Source: CAYMCO01 sp964388955
GTDB lineage: Bacteria > Chloroflexota > Anaerolineae > Anaerolineales > E44-bin32
Reading direction: 5' to 3'
NCBI GenBank assembly: GCA_964388955.1
Contig: CAYMCO010000032.1
Location: 4,541-68,540 of the forward strand
Length of the DNA stretch: 64,000 nucleotides
This document shows positions 54,176 to 62,730 of this stretch, one piece after another. Numbering within the stretch: position 1 is the stretch's first letter; each line of letters begins with the position of its first letter. Under the pieces are notes generated by a model, which searched no databases, had not been told where the DNA came from, and saw only the letters and a list, made by a program, of their open reading frames with translations. The position numbers and the translations under genes were made by a program.

Positions 54176-55180
54176 TTATAGGCGCTCCTCCGCTGCGTAG
54201 CACGCTACGTGGTGATTGGGCAGCAGCTCTCTCAATTCCGGCTCCACTTTAAAGCAGGGTTCAAAGGCGAGCGGGCAGCGGGTGTTGAAGTTGCAGCCCA
54301 CTGGCGGATGCGCCGGACTGGGCACGTCCCCTTCGAGGATGATCCGCTGCCGCTCCTCCTCCACGAAGGGGTCCGGCACAGGAACTGCGGAGAGCAGCGC
54401 CTGTGTGTACGGATGTTGGGGGTTGTCATAAATCTCCTTGACCGGGCCCAGCTCGACGATCTTCCCAAGATACATGACCGCCACCCGGTCACAAATGTGC
54501 CGCACCATGCTCAAATCGTGAGCGATGAATAGATAGGTCAAACCTAAAGCATCCTGCAGGTCCTCCAGCAGATTGACCACCTGGGCCTGGATGGAGACAT
54601 CCAGTGCCGAGATCGGCTCGTCCGCGACAATGAACGAGGGGTTCAGCGCCAGGGCGCGCGCCACGCCAATCCGCTGGCGCTGCCCGCCGGAGAACTCGTG
54701 CGGGAAGCGATTCGCCAGCAAGGGGTTCAGCCCGACGCGCTCCAGCAGATCCTCGACCTTGGCCCGGCGCTCTTTGCCGTTGCCGATTCCATGGATGATG
54801 AGCGGCTCCTCGACAATCGCCGCCACCGTCATGCGCGGGTTGAGCGAGGAGAAGGGATCCTGGAAGATGATCTGCATATTCTGCCTCATGCGCCGCAGAT
54901 CGGAGCCCTTCATCTCGATCAGATCCAGCCCTTCGAAGTAGACACGTCCGGCAGTTGGCCGGTGGAGCTGCAGAATCGTGCGCCCCAATGTGGACTTGCC
55001 GCATCCACTCTCGCCGACCAGCCCGAGCGTCTCCCCTCGAAGGATGTTGAACGTCACCCCATCCACGGCGCGCACCGCGCCCACGTTCCGCCTCAACAAC
55101 CCACTGGAGACCGGGAAATACTTCTTCAGATCATCCACCCGGACCAGGATATCCATGCCGTAGTCGCCTCGCTGCCTCAT
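54176..55180 (-). CDS. dppF: peptide ABC transporter ATPase, DppF type
   Basis: A 334-residue ATPase that powers the importer. Walker A GLVGESGCGKSTLG, Q-loop IIFQDPFSSLNPRM, signature FSGGQRQRIGVARAL, Walker B SFIVADEPISALDVS, H-loop IAHDLSMV, and the C-terminal oligopeptide-transporter domain with a three-cysteine cluster (GCNFNTRCPLAFEPC). The ATG at 55180 overlaps the dppD stop by 4 nt. Confidence 0.95.
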   Translation of the reverse strand: MRQRGDYGMDILVRVDDLKKYFPVSSGLLRRNVGAVRAVDGVTFNILRGETLGLVGESGCGKSTLGRTILQLHRPTAGRVYFEGLDLIEMKGSDLRRMRQNMQIIFQDPFSSLNPRMTVAAIVEEPLIIHGIGNGKERRAKVEDLLERVGLNPLLANRFPHEFSGGQRQRIGVARALALNPSFIVADEPISALDVSIQAQVVNLLEDLQDALGLTYLFIAHDLSMVRHICDRVAVMYLGKIVELGPVKEIYDNPQHPYTQALLSAVPVPDPFVEEERQRIILEGDVPSPAHPPVGCNFNTRCPLAFEPCFKVEPELRELLPNHHVACYAAEERL

Positions 55181-56181
55181 CCTGTCACCTCGTGCCTGAC
55201 GGCCGTCCGAACGTCCACCCAACAAGCAATCTCATGCTCCGTCGCCACTTCCATCAGCGGCGGATTCTCCTCCACACAGCGTTCGATTGAATATGGGCAG
55301 CGCGGCAGGAAGGGGCACCCCTTGGGCAGGGAGATCAGATCGGGCGGCCTGCCGATGATAGGTTCAAGCCGCCGGTGTTCCTGGGTTTCAATCATGCGCG
55401 GCAGCGAGTTGAGCAGGCCCTCCGTATAGGGATGCAGTGGGTTGGCATACAGTTCTTTGACCGGCGCCTTCTCAACAATGAAGCCGGCATACATGACCAA
55501 CATGCGCTCCGCCAGGCCCGCCATGATGCCCAGGTCGTGTGTGATCCAGATAATTGCCATCCCGATCTTCTCGCGCAGCCGTTTCACAAGCTCGATGATC
55601 TGCGCCTGGATGGTCACATCCAGCGCCGTGGTGGGCTCATCGGCGATCAGGATTTGGGGGTTGCCCGCCAGGGCCATTGCGATCATGGCCCGCTGCCGCA
55701 TTCCGCCGGAGAATTCATGCGGGAACGAATCCAGACGCTTGCGGGGCTCCGGGATTCCTACCAGGGTGAGCAACTCCTCCGCCCGATCGCGCGCCTGCGA
55801 GCCGTCCATCCCCGCGTGCAGATGCAGCACCTCCATGATCTGGCGGCCGATGCTCATCACCGGATTGAGCGACGTCATCGGATCCTGGAAGATCATGGCG
55901 ATCTCCCCGCCGCGCACCTTGCGCATCTTCTCGCGCGGCAGTTTGATCAAATCGGTATCCCGGTAGATCACAGACCCATCGGTGATCTTGCCGGGAGGGG
56001 TGGGGATAAGACGCATGATGGATAGAGCGTGCACGCTCTTGCCGCACCCGCTCTCCCCCACGACTCCCACTGTCTCGCTCTGCTCCAGTGCATAGGAGAC
56101 GCCATTCACCGCTTTGACGACGCCGTCGTCGGTGTAGAAGCGAGTCTTGAGATCCTTGACTTGCAGCAATGGCTCCGCCAA
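55177..56181 (-). CDS. dppD: peptide ABC transporter ATPase, DppD type
   Basis: A 334-residue ATPase partner of DppF. Walker A GVVGESGCGKSVHALS, Q-loop MIFQDPMTSLNPVM, signature FSGGMRQRAMIAMAL, Walker B ILIADEPTTALDVT, H-loop ITHDLGIM, and C-terminal GCPFLPRCPYSIERC. No ATG fits the family start; a TTG at 56181 with GGAG upstream gives (M)AEPLLQVKDLKTRF and is the likely start. It is the first gene of the transport cluster. Confidence 0.92.
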   Translation of the reverse strand: MAEPLLQVKDLKTRFYTDDGVVKAVNGVSYALEQSETVGVVGESGCGKSVHALSIMRLIPTPPGKITDGSVIYRDTDLIKLPREKMRKVRGGEIAMIFQDPMTSLNPVMSIGRQIMEVLHLHAGMDGSQARDRAEELLTLVGIPEPRKRLDSFPHEFSGGMRQRAMIAMALAGNPQILIADEPTTALDVTIQAQIIELVKRLREKIGMAIIWITHDLGIMAGLAERMLVMYAGFIVEKAPVKELYANPLHPYTEGLLNSLPRMIETQEHRRLEPIIGRPPDLISLPKGCPFLPRCPYSIERCVEENPPLMEVATEHEIACWVDVRTAVRHEVTG

Positions 56182-56285
56182 AACGCAGCTCCTTCTGTCT
56201 AATCCACCTGCACAGGCGCGAGCCTGTCGGTGCAATCCCTTGTTATCGCACACAGCCAGGAGAGAGTTCGATGCTGAGGCGTGGC

Positions 56286-56337
56286 ATTCGAGGGGGCAGT
56301 AACCCCAGTCCTTGCCACTGGATGACCCACCTCGAAT
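56286..56337 (-). promoter_or_regulatory. possible structured leader upstream of dppD
   Basis: ATTCGAGG (56286-56293) and CCTCGAAT (56330-56337) can pair and enclose a smaller CCAGT/ACTGG hairpin flanked by GGG and CCC. The 375-bp gap 56182-56556 holds no other supported gene. No known riboswitch class is recognised. Confidence 0.35.
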
Positions 56338-56380
56338 TTAGTAGTATGCGTCTTACAAAAGGTGCCCAATATCGTGCGCC

Positions 56381-56386
56381 ATTATA
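56381..56386 (-). promoter_or_regulatory. -10 box for the dpp operon
   Basis: Minus strand TATAAT, perfect -10, without a good -35. It would start a leader of about 190 nt before dppD. Confidence 0.45.
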
Positions 56387-56556
56387 CTCCATCGCGGGGT
56401 GACATCAGTCATGCCCGTTGGATGATAATCGCACTATTCGGCTCCATGCGCCATGACGCCCTACCACTTGCCCCAATCCAAGGTGGGATGCGTCTCTCTC
56501 CTCAGAGCGCTCCTTATTCCCGCACTCGATGCAGCGGGAAGCGCTTTTCATGCCCC

Positions 56557-56913
56557 TCATCCCATCAATGATAACATGCCGACTCCGCCCGAAGACGAAT
56601 ACAGCAGCTCACAATTGGCCATATGCAGATGATGCCCGGTATGGGAACCAATCCCGACGTACATTTCCATTGACAGTAGGCGTGGTTCTCGTGCCAAGAC
56701 CCCGTATATGGCGGCGCCGGCCTCCCGAAGGCCGGCGAGCACCAAGGTCCAAAGTTCCGGTTCGCGGACACCACCGGCGGTCAGCGTGGCTGCCTTTTCC
56801 ATGAGGTGCCGTTTGGTCGAGGTGGGCGGCCTGCGACCCTTCATCCATTCCTTCATCGAGCGCCCAATGATGCCGTCGCACGCATCCCGCACGTCCGGCT
56901 CACGATATCTCAT
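56557..56913 (-). CDS. hypothetical protein coupled to an ECF sigma factor
   Basis: A 118-residue protein without a membrane segment. It starts with MRYREPDVRDACDGIIGRSM inside the end of the sigma gene (14-nt overlap), so it is translationally coupled to it. I recognise no domain. Position suggests a regulator of the sigma factor, but it lacks the Cys/His zinc anti-sigma motif. Confidence 0.5.
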   Translation of the reverse strand: MRYREPDVRDACDGIIGRSMKEWMKGRRPPTSTKRHLMEKAATLTAGGVREPELWTLVLAGLREAGAAIYGVLAREPRLLSMEMYVGIGSHTGHHLHMANCELLYSSSGGVGMLSLMG

Positions 56914-57481
56914 ACCGTACCTCTTTCAGCATTTCGGCATCCAGCCCAAGCCGCCTCTTCAGCGCCTTCCGACCGTAGTAAAGGCGGGATTTGGCTGTTC
57001 CTATCGGGATCTCAAGGATCTCGGCTATTTCCTGCAGGGGGAGGTCGTCAATATAGTAGAGCACCAGCACAATTCGCTGGTGCAGAGCCAAACTGGACAG
57101 CCCTTTCTCCAGCCATCGCCACTGCTCGTCCCGTTCCATGAGGCGTGGAGGCGGTGGCTTGCTCTCCAGCATCAAAGCGTGTGCCCAGTCTTTCAATTGG
57201 TTGTAGAGCCGGCTGCGGCGGCGCATTCGCGCATAGGCCAGATTCACCGTCATACGATACAACCAGGGTTGCAGGGGGCGCTCCGGATCAATGCGGTCCG
57301 CGAAACGATAAAGCCGCAGAAACACATCCTGCAGCAAGTCGGCGGCCTCGTCCGGATCGTGGCTGATACCAAGCGCGGTGCGATAAACCATCCCCTGGAA
57401 TCGATCATAGAGATGGCCCAAGGCTTCCAGATCACCTTGCTGCATCATGCGCACAAGCTCGTGATCTTGATGGCGGCTCAA
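56900..57481 (-). CDS. ECF-type RNA polymerase sigma factor
   Basis: A 193-residue extracytoplasmic-function sigma factor. Region 2 (FQGMVYRTALGISHDPDEAA DLLQ, the last four residues listed apart) and RPLQPWLYRMTVNLAYARM; region 4 (LALHQRIVLVLYYIDDLPLQ, then EIAEILEIPIGTAKSRLYYG). Start is a TTG at 57481 or the ATG pair near 57448. It lies between a binding-protein gene and a coupled hypothetical gene, with no recognisable anti-sigma partner. Confidence 0.9.
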   Translation of the reverse strand: MSRHQDHELVRMMQQGDLEALGHLYDRFQGMVYRTALGISHDPDEAADLLQDVFLRLYRFADRIDPERPLQPWLYRMTVNLAYARMRRRSRLYNQLKDWAHALMLESKPPPPRLMERDEQWRWLEKGLSSLALHQRIVLVLYYIDDLPLQEIAEILEIPIGTAKSRLYYGRKALKRRLGLDAEMLKEVRYEIS

Positions 57482-57536
57482 AAGCCTCTCATCTCCCGAT
57501 ACTAAGCCTATATATATACCGCGCCCAAGCCGCTGA

Positions 57537-57571
57537 GGTTCAGATTTGAACCGAATTCATGGTTATGTCAA
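57537..57571 (-). promoter_or_regulatory. promoter/operator region of the ECF sigma gene
   Basis: A TTGACA (57571-57566, minus) has no strong -10. Next to it is an inverted repeat GGTTCA-GATT-TGAACC (57537-57552). TGAACC also resembles the -35 of ECF promoters, and a TATATATATA lies about 17 bp on, so autoregulation is possible. Confidence 0.35.
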
Positions 57572-57673
57572 CCTGATCGGGGCGCGAATGATGGCTCCTC
57601 GACTGCGGTTTCCCCGAGCAGTGCAGGTAGGCAGGAACAATTATCCTCGCCTCGGGCGATTAAATCAAATCCA

Positions 57674-59656
57674 CTATTCACAGGCTGTGCCCATCCTGAC
57701 TGCCTCTATGTTCCACAATCCGGTGAACGATGATGCGTCCAAATCCAGCCCACAGTACCCCGGTCGATAGGCCATCAGCCGCGGCCGTATGTATAGCGGG
57801 ATGGCGGGAATCTGGTCCCGGAAGCGCACCTGAGTGTCGCGCGCCGCGCGCACATATGCCTCCGAATCGGGAGCAGCAAGGCTCAACCCCATGCACGCCC
57901 GGTCAAAGCCGGCATCCTGCAACCCCGATGCATCCACCCCCAGCGGGTTGTCCTCGCTCGCCAGCTCCTCACCCGAAAACATCTCACAAGCGGGAATCAG
58001 GTAGTTCGGCCACGCCCACTGCACGAGACTCGACCGGCGGCCGAATGCCGGCCCCCCGGGCCAGGGTTCGAAGAGATCTTCAGGTGCAAGAGCCTGAACC
58101 TCGACTTGCACACCACATGCCCCAAGGTCGTGCTGAATTCGCTCCGCCACCTGTCGCTCCAGCGGACGATCAGGGGCCAACAAGGAGACGGCAAATGGGG
58201 TGCCGGGCTCCACTCCGAAGGCGACGCGCGCCCGCAGGGAGATCTCACCTTCGCCATCGATCAAATCCCAGCCGGCCTCCCGCAACAGCGACTTCGCTTG
58301 GTCGGGATCGTAGGGGAGCCAACCCTCCGAAGGGGAGTAGAGCGGATGGTTTGGCGGAAGATAGGAATCCGGGACTTCGCCGAGACCTCCCACGAAGTCT
58401 CGAATGATCGCCTCCCGGTCGATGCAGCGGCCGATCGCCTCGCGGGTCGTACGATCCAAGAAGAAAGATGGCGCCGAGGGGTCTGCAGGTGAGATGATCA
58501 ATTCCAGCCGCTCCAGCAATCGCCCCGGCGCCCACGCCAGGCGCATGCGCCCCGCATCCTGTTGCTGGATGATCATCGACAGGGATGGCGGCGGCAGCAG
58601 ATCTTCGTCGAGCACATCGCACTCACCGGTGATGACTTGCTGCAGCGCGGCGTCAGGCGAAACGTCGCCCAAGAAACGGAAGATCAGCCGGTCGAAATAG
58701 GGCAGACCCTCCTCAGCGCGGAAATATCCCGGGTTCTTTTCCAGCACGATCTGCTGGCCGTGCTGCCACGCCTCGATCACATAGGCGCCCCAACCCATCG
58801 GGGTCTCAACAGTCTCGGGCACAGAGAGCAATTCAGCGGCCGTGAATCCCGAGAGCACGTGCTGCGGAAGTGGAGAATGGAAGTTGGTCTGGTAGGCGCC
58901 GTCCATGAAACCGGGTATCCCGATCCAGCGGGTCGTCGATTCATCCAGCGCAACGTATTCGTCGGTGCGGTCGATCAGGTATTTGAGGGTAGGGGTATCA
59001 ACGTCGGCGTCCACCTGGAACGAGAAGACCGAATCGGCGGCCGTCAGAGGCTGCCCATCCGACCAGGTGATATCGGAGCGGAGATGGAAATCCACCACCA
59101 TCTGATCCATGCTGACCTCACCGCCCCAGAAATGATCGAGACATCCCGGTTCATCGCAGCCCGCCGGCGCGTAGCGATCCCCCAGCGCCAGATTCTTCGG
59201 TTGTCGGGTGTCGGGATTCCAATATACCTCCCCCAGGCCAACTCCGACCGCCTCGATGCGGGCTTCCCCATTCTCGAAGGAGGGCGTGCGCTCCAGAATC
59301 ACCGGCTCAACGCGGTAGTCGCGCACGTCGAAGGGGCCGTCATATAGCGCTTCGAGGACGACATCGGCCTCTCTGCTGGTTTCCCCGTACAAATATAAGG
59401 AGGCGGGTTCGTTCTTCAAGCAGACCACCAGCGTGGGAGGTGGAGGCGGAAGTGGAGTCGGCTGGATGGTGGAGGTTGGGACCGGAGAAGTGTCCGTGGG
59501 CAGCACATCGGGATTCAACGTGGAGGGCAAATTCAATTCGGCGCGCGCCGCGCATCCCCCGAACAGAAAGGCCAGTGCGGCGGATGCGAGCAGCCATGGC
59601 GCAAGGCCGGATGAGATCCCCGGGATGGTCCCCTTTGCGCTAGAGATGTGTCTCAC
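57674..59656 (-). CDS. peptide-binding lipoprotein (SBP family 5), normal domain order
   Basis: A 660-residue lipoprotein with lipobox LAFLFGGCAA (Cys35), a Pro/Thr linker (about 55-75), then the family-5 binding fold in the usual order: SDITWSDGQPLTAADSVFSF, MGWGAYVIEAWQHGQQIVLE, REAIGRCIDREAIIRDFVGG and late IPAIPLYIRPRLMAYRPG. No transporter genes adjoin it. The start is a GTG overlapping the trmD stop (GTGA) with GGAGGGGG upstream, so it is coupled to trmD. Confidence 0.88.
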   Translation of the reverse strand: MRHISSAKGTIPGISSGLAPWLLASAALAFLFGGCAARAELNLPSTLNPDVLPTDTSPVPTSTIQPTPLPPPPPTLVVCLKNEPASLYLYGETSREADVVLEALYDGPFDVRDYRVEPVILERTPSFENGEARIEAVGVGLGEVYWNPDTRQPKNLALGDRYAPAGCDEPGCLDHFWGGEVSMDQMVVDFHLRSDITWSDGQPLTAADSVFSFQVDADVDTPTLKYLIDRTDEYVALDESTTRWIGIPGFMDGAYQTNFHSPLPQHVLSGFTAAELLSVPETVETPMGWGAYVIEAWQHGQQIVLEKNPGYFRAEEGLPYFDRLIFRFLGDVSPDAALQQVITGECDVLDEDLLPPPSLSMIIQQQDAGRMRLAWAPGRLLERLELIISPADPSAPSFFLDRTTREAIGRCIDREAIIRDFVGGLGEVPDSYLPPNHPLYSPSEGWLPYDPDQAKSLLREAGWDLIDGEGEISLRARVAFGVEPGTPFAVSLLAPDRPLERQVAERIQHDLGACGVQVEVQALAPEDLFEPWPGGPAFGRRSSLVQWAWPNYLIPACEMFSGEELASEDNPLGVDASGLQDAGFDRACMGLSLAAPDSEAYVRAARDTQVRFRDQIPAIPLYIRPRLMAYRPGYCGLDLDASSFTGLWNIEAVRMGTACE

Positions 59657-60489
59657 GCCCCCTCCTGCCGCGATTTGGTCGACCTGTATCCTGCATTGTC
59701 ATGCCCTGTGCGTCCCTCTCTCGGTTCACGGCGGGCGGAAACCCCATCCAGCCAGGCCCTTTCTTCTTCGGTCAGGTCGGCGTCTGCGAGCAGGTCCGGC
59801 CTGCGATTCAGAGTGCGCAGCAAGGCCTGTTCCCGCCGCCACGCCGCAATCCTGCCGTGATCGCCGGACCGCAGCACCTCCGGGACATGCCAGCCCCGAA
59901 ACTCAGCCGGGCGAGTGTAGTGTGGATACTCAAGCAAACTCTGGGCATGGGAATCGCTCATTGGCGCCGCTTCATCACCCAATACCCCGGGCACCAGCCT
60001 GGCTACCGCATCGATCAAGACCAGCGCGGGCAGTTCCCCGCCGGTGAGCACATAGTCTCCAATGGAGATCTCGTCATCGACGAGGTGTGCGCGCACGCGC
60101 TCGTCCACACCTTCGTACCGCCCGCAGAGTATCGCCATTCGAGGCAGGCCGCTGATCTCGGCGGCCACCCCATGGGTCAGTGGGCGGCCCTGGGGCGTCA
60201 TCAGGATCACCGGCACCTCGTCCACATCCTCCGCCAGGACGGATTCCACGGCCCGGAAGATAGGCCCCGGCTTCATGATCATCCCGCCGCCTCCGCCATA
60301 GGGGACATCATCGGTCGTCCGATGCCGGTCGAGCGTGTAATCCCGGATGTTGTGCAGCTCCACACTGATCAGCCCGGTTTCCTGGGCTTTTCCCAGCACG
60401 CTCGCCGTCAAGTAGGCGCGCATTGCATCGGGCAACAGCGTGAAGACCTCAAATCGAATATGCGGGCGTCCTTGCTTCACCGAGTCCAT
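59653..60489 (-). CDS. trmD: tRNA (guanine-N1)-methyltransferase
   Basis: Methylates G37 of tRNAs to prevent frameshifting. The 278-residue SPOUT enzyme has IRFEVFTLLPDAMRAYLTAS, HRTTDDVPYGGGGGMIMKPG, and the knot region CGRYEGVDERVRAHLVDDEI followed by SIGDYVLTGGELPALVLIDA. Usually it sits with rpsP, rimM and rplS; none is here, and a binding lipoprotein is coupled to it instead. Confidence 0.96.
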   Translation of the reverse strand: MDSVKQGRPHIRFEVFTLLPDAMRAYLTASVLGKAQETGLISVELHNIRDYTLDRHRTTDDVPYGGGGGMIMKPGPIFRAVESVLAEDVDEVPVILMTPQGRPLTHGVAAEISGLPRMAILCGRYEGVDERVRAHLVDDEISIGDYVLTGGELPALVLIDAVARLVPGVLGDEAAPMSDSHAQSLLEYPHYTRPAEFRGWHVPEVLRSGDHGRIAAWRREQALLRTLNRRPDLLADADLTEEERAWLDGVSARREPREGRTGHDNAGYRSTKSRQEGA

Positions 60490-60665
60490 TGAGAATATCG
60501 CAGTGCGTCAAGCCGTGAGGAATCTCGATTCGCTCTCCCCCTGTTGGTCACCACCGCCGCGTCTCCCCGTACCCTTTGCCATCATGGGGGCAAGAGAGGA
60601 ATTCGGACCCACCGCCTCGTATTGCGCCGCTGCGGATTCCGAGCCTCCTGGGCGGGCCGCGCCGA

Positions 60666-61184
60666 TTATAGCACGGCTTGGTCGCTCCCCCTCCACACCG
60701 AAAGTGCCCGTCGTGTGGCCGCAAAGGCGGTCGGGGGCAGATTCTGCGGACCAAAGAAACCAACCTCCGTAGCATCATCGCCCGCGCACAATGCGCCGGA
60801 TTCGATCTCCGCGCGGTACAGAATGACGATGCTCGCCCCGTGTTCGTACACGGTCGAGTGGATCACATCCATGAGCTCGGAAATGCGCACCCGCAATCCG
60901 GTTTCCTCCCGACACTCCCGGACCGCTGCCGCCTCTGGATCTTCGTCGGCATCGACGAAACCAGCCGGAAGAGTCCACTTCCCCAACTCTGGTGTGTTTC
61001 CTCTGCGCACCAGCAAGATCTTTCCCTGCCGCTCGACAAAAACGGCGGCCGCCACTTTCGGATCTCGGAAGTGGATCCGTCCGCAGGCAGGGCACACTGG
61101 TCGAGGGCGCCCAAATGCGATACGGATTTCCATCTCGGCCCCGCAGGCGGCGCAGTAGTTGATCTGTTCGCGCGCCGTGCTCAT
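60666..61184 (-). CDS. Nudix hydrolase with zinc ribbon
   Basis: A 172-residue protein. An N-terminal zinc ribbon (YCAACG...CPACG) precedes the Nudix domain, whose box GFVDADEDPEAAAVRECREE (then TGL) is intact. Members with such a ribbon include NAD-related pyrophosphatases; the substrate is not assigned. It overlaps the anti-sigma gene by 4 nt. The 176-bp gap to trmD holds nothing recognisable. Confidence 0.88.
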   Translation of the reverse strand: MSTAREQINYCAACGAEMEIRIAFGRPRPVCPACGRIHFRDPKVAAAVFVERQGKILLVRRGNTPELGKWTLPAGFVDADEDPEAAAVRECREETGLRVRISELMDVIHSTVYEHGASIVILYRAEIESGALCAGDDATEVGFFGPQNLPPTAFAATRRALSVWRGSDQAVL

Positions 61185-62050
61185 CGCGGTCTGCGACGTG
61201 CCAGCAAGGTGAGCCCCAAGAGCACCAACGCCAGCGCCCCAAGTCCGACCTCCAGGGATCGCATCGGGGCTGGTGAGGGTCCTTCCGCTGGCAGCGCTGT
61301 TGCCGGCGAAGGAGTGGGTGTCGCAGAAGCCGACATGACCCCTCCACCCAAGGGGGCCGGGGTTCCGCTGGCCTCGAGTTCCGCCATTTCACTGCTGGGC
61401 GTAGGAGTCCCTGTACCAGCCGGGATCCCCGGAGTTCCCGATCCAATGGCCCTGCCGGTCCCCTCTGCGGTGGCAGCCGACTTGTTGACCTCGGCCTCCG
61501 GCGGGGCCTCCTGCGCCACTGGCGGCGTTCCTGGGGCAGCCTGGAAGAGCGGTGCTTCGCCCGCCTCCGGCTCACCTGGGGCCTCCTCGGAGGGCGCGCC
61601 CTGGGCCATGGAGGGCGCCTCCAGCATTTCGGCCTCGGCGGCCTCCTCCGTCCGTTCGGCGTCCTGGGCCATTTCCATGGTCGTGGATTCGGATGCGGCC
61701 CTGGGAGCCAGGGCGTTGTAGGCGCCCCGCGTGAATACATCGACCCCGATGGTGACCAGGAACGCGGCCATCGCCAGGGCGGTCGCCAACCTCAGGATCG
61801 GGTATGCCGGCCTGGGTTCCGGCAAGCCCACCATCTCGCGAGTAAGGGTGAAATTGCGCGGCGCGCGCACCTCGGGCAGCCCCTTGAGCAGCCGGACTGT
61901 GCCGCGCAGCTCCTCCAGCGCGCCTCGCAATTCGGCGTCGGATCCCAGGCGCGCCTCCAGTCGTTCCGCCTCTTTGGGCGACAATTCCCCGTCGAGATAG
62001 GACGAGAGCCCTTGCAGATCCCGCCTTGGTATTTCCCTCAGATCAGTCAT
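61181..62050 (-). CDS. anti-sigma factor-like membrane protein
   Basis: A 289-residue protein. The N-terminal helical part (LQGLSSYLDGELSPKEAERL, EARLGSDAELRGALEELRGT) resembles anti-sigma zinc-finger domains but without the His-x3-Cys-x2-Cys ligands. One membrane segment (about 88-106), a Pro/Ala/Glu-rich linker of about 150 residues and a final hydrophobic segment with RRRPR follow. It lies 6 nt after the sigma gene, so it is probably its membrane anti-sigma. ATG at 62050 is preferred to the TTG at 62053. Confidence 0.8.
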   Translation of the reverse strand: MTDLREIPRRDLQGLSSYLDGELSPKEAERLEARLGSDAELRGALEELRGTVRLLKGLPEVRAPRNFTLTREMVGLPEPRPAYPILRLATALAMAAFLVTIGVDVFTRGAYNALAPRAASESTTMEMAQDAERTEEAAEAEMLEAPSMAQGAPSEEAPGEPEAGEAPLFQAAPGTPPVAQEAPPEAEVNKSAATAEGTGRAIGSGTPGIPAGTGTPTPSSEMAELEASGTPAPLGGGVMSASATPTPSPATALPAEGPSPAPMRSLEVGLGALALVLLGLTLLARRRPR

Positions 62051-62056
62051 CAACGT

Positions 62057-62668
62057 CTATACCTGTTCATCTTCTAGACGGAAGGCGGCTGGCAGAAGTT
62101 CCCGGTAGGCTTGCAGGCATTGCTGGAGTCTTGCCCGGGCGCGCGCCAGCCGGCTCTTGACCGTTCCGAGGGGCGAGCCGATAATCTCCGCAGCCTCCTG
62201 GTAAGCATATCCCTGGATATCCGTGAGCACTGCCACAACCCGGAATTCGTCCGGCAGGCGGTTCAAGCAATCCTGGATGGCGCGGGCCAGCTCTGTGCGC
62301 TCGGCAGCAGATTCCGGGTTCTCTTGCTGGGTGGCCAACGAGCCGAGGCTGTCCGCTTCCTCGTCACCCAGCAGCGGCTCCAAGTCATCCAGCGCGGTGG
62401 AGGGGCGCCGTCTGCGCTGGCGAAGCTCGTCATAGCAGGCGTTGGTGACGATGCGCAGGAGCCAGGACTTGAACGAGCCGCCTCGAAAGCGCTTGATATT
62501 CTTGAAGGCGGAGATGAAGGCCTCCTGTGTGGCATCTTGGGCCGAATGCGCCTCGCCCATCACTCGGTAGGCCGTATGATAGACCAGATCCTGGTAGGCC
62601 AGGACCAGGCGGTTGAACGCCCCCAGGTCTCCGGACTGCGCGTCCTGGATCAGCGCTTCCTCGTCCAT
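62057..62668 (-). CDS. ECF-type RNA polymerase sigma factor
   Basis: A 203-residue sigma factor of the ECF group: region 2 (FNRLVLAYQDLVYHTAYRVM, DATQEAFISAFKNIKRFRGG, FKSWLLRIVTNACYDELRQR) and region 4 (LPDEFRVVAVLTDIQGYAYQ, EAAEIIGSPLGTVKSRLARA). The frame continues far upstream through the tandem repeat, but that part is repeat translation; the ATG at 62668 is the likely start. The operon runs sigma, anti-sigma, Nudix. Confidence 0.92.
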   Translation of the reverse strand: MDEEALIQDAQSGDLGAFNRLVLAYQDLVYHTAYRVMGEAHSAQDATQEAFISAFKNIKRFRGGSFKSWLLRIVTNACYDELRQRRRRPSTALDDLEPLLGDEEADSLGSLATQQENPESAAERTELARAIQDCLNRLPDEFRVVAVLTDIQGYAYQEAAEIIGSPLGTVKSRLARARARLQQCLQAYRELLPAAFRLEDEQV

Positions 62669-62730
62669 GGTGATTTCATGATAGCGCGGGGCATGGGGGG
62701 AGGCAAGGGAGGCGGGGCAGGGGTGCTGGG

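Noticed and set aside
57674..59656. Second circular permutation in the other binding lipoprotein
   Set aside because: Its parts are in the normal order: the early WSDGQPLTAADSV region precedes the late IPLYIRPRLMAYRPG region.
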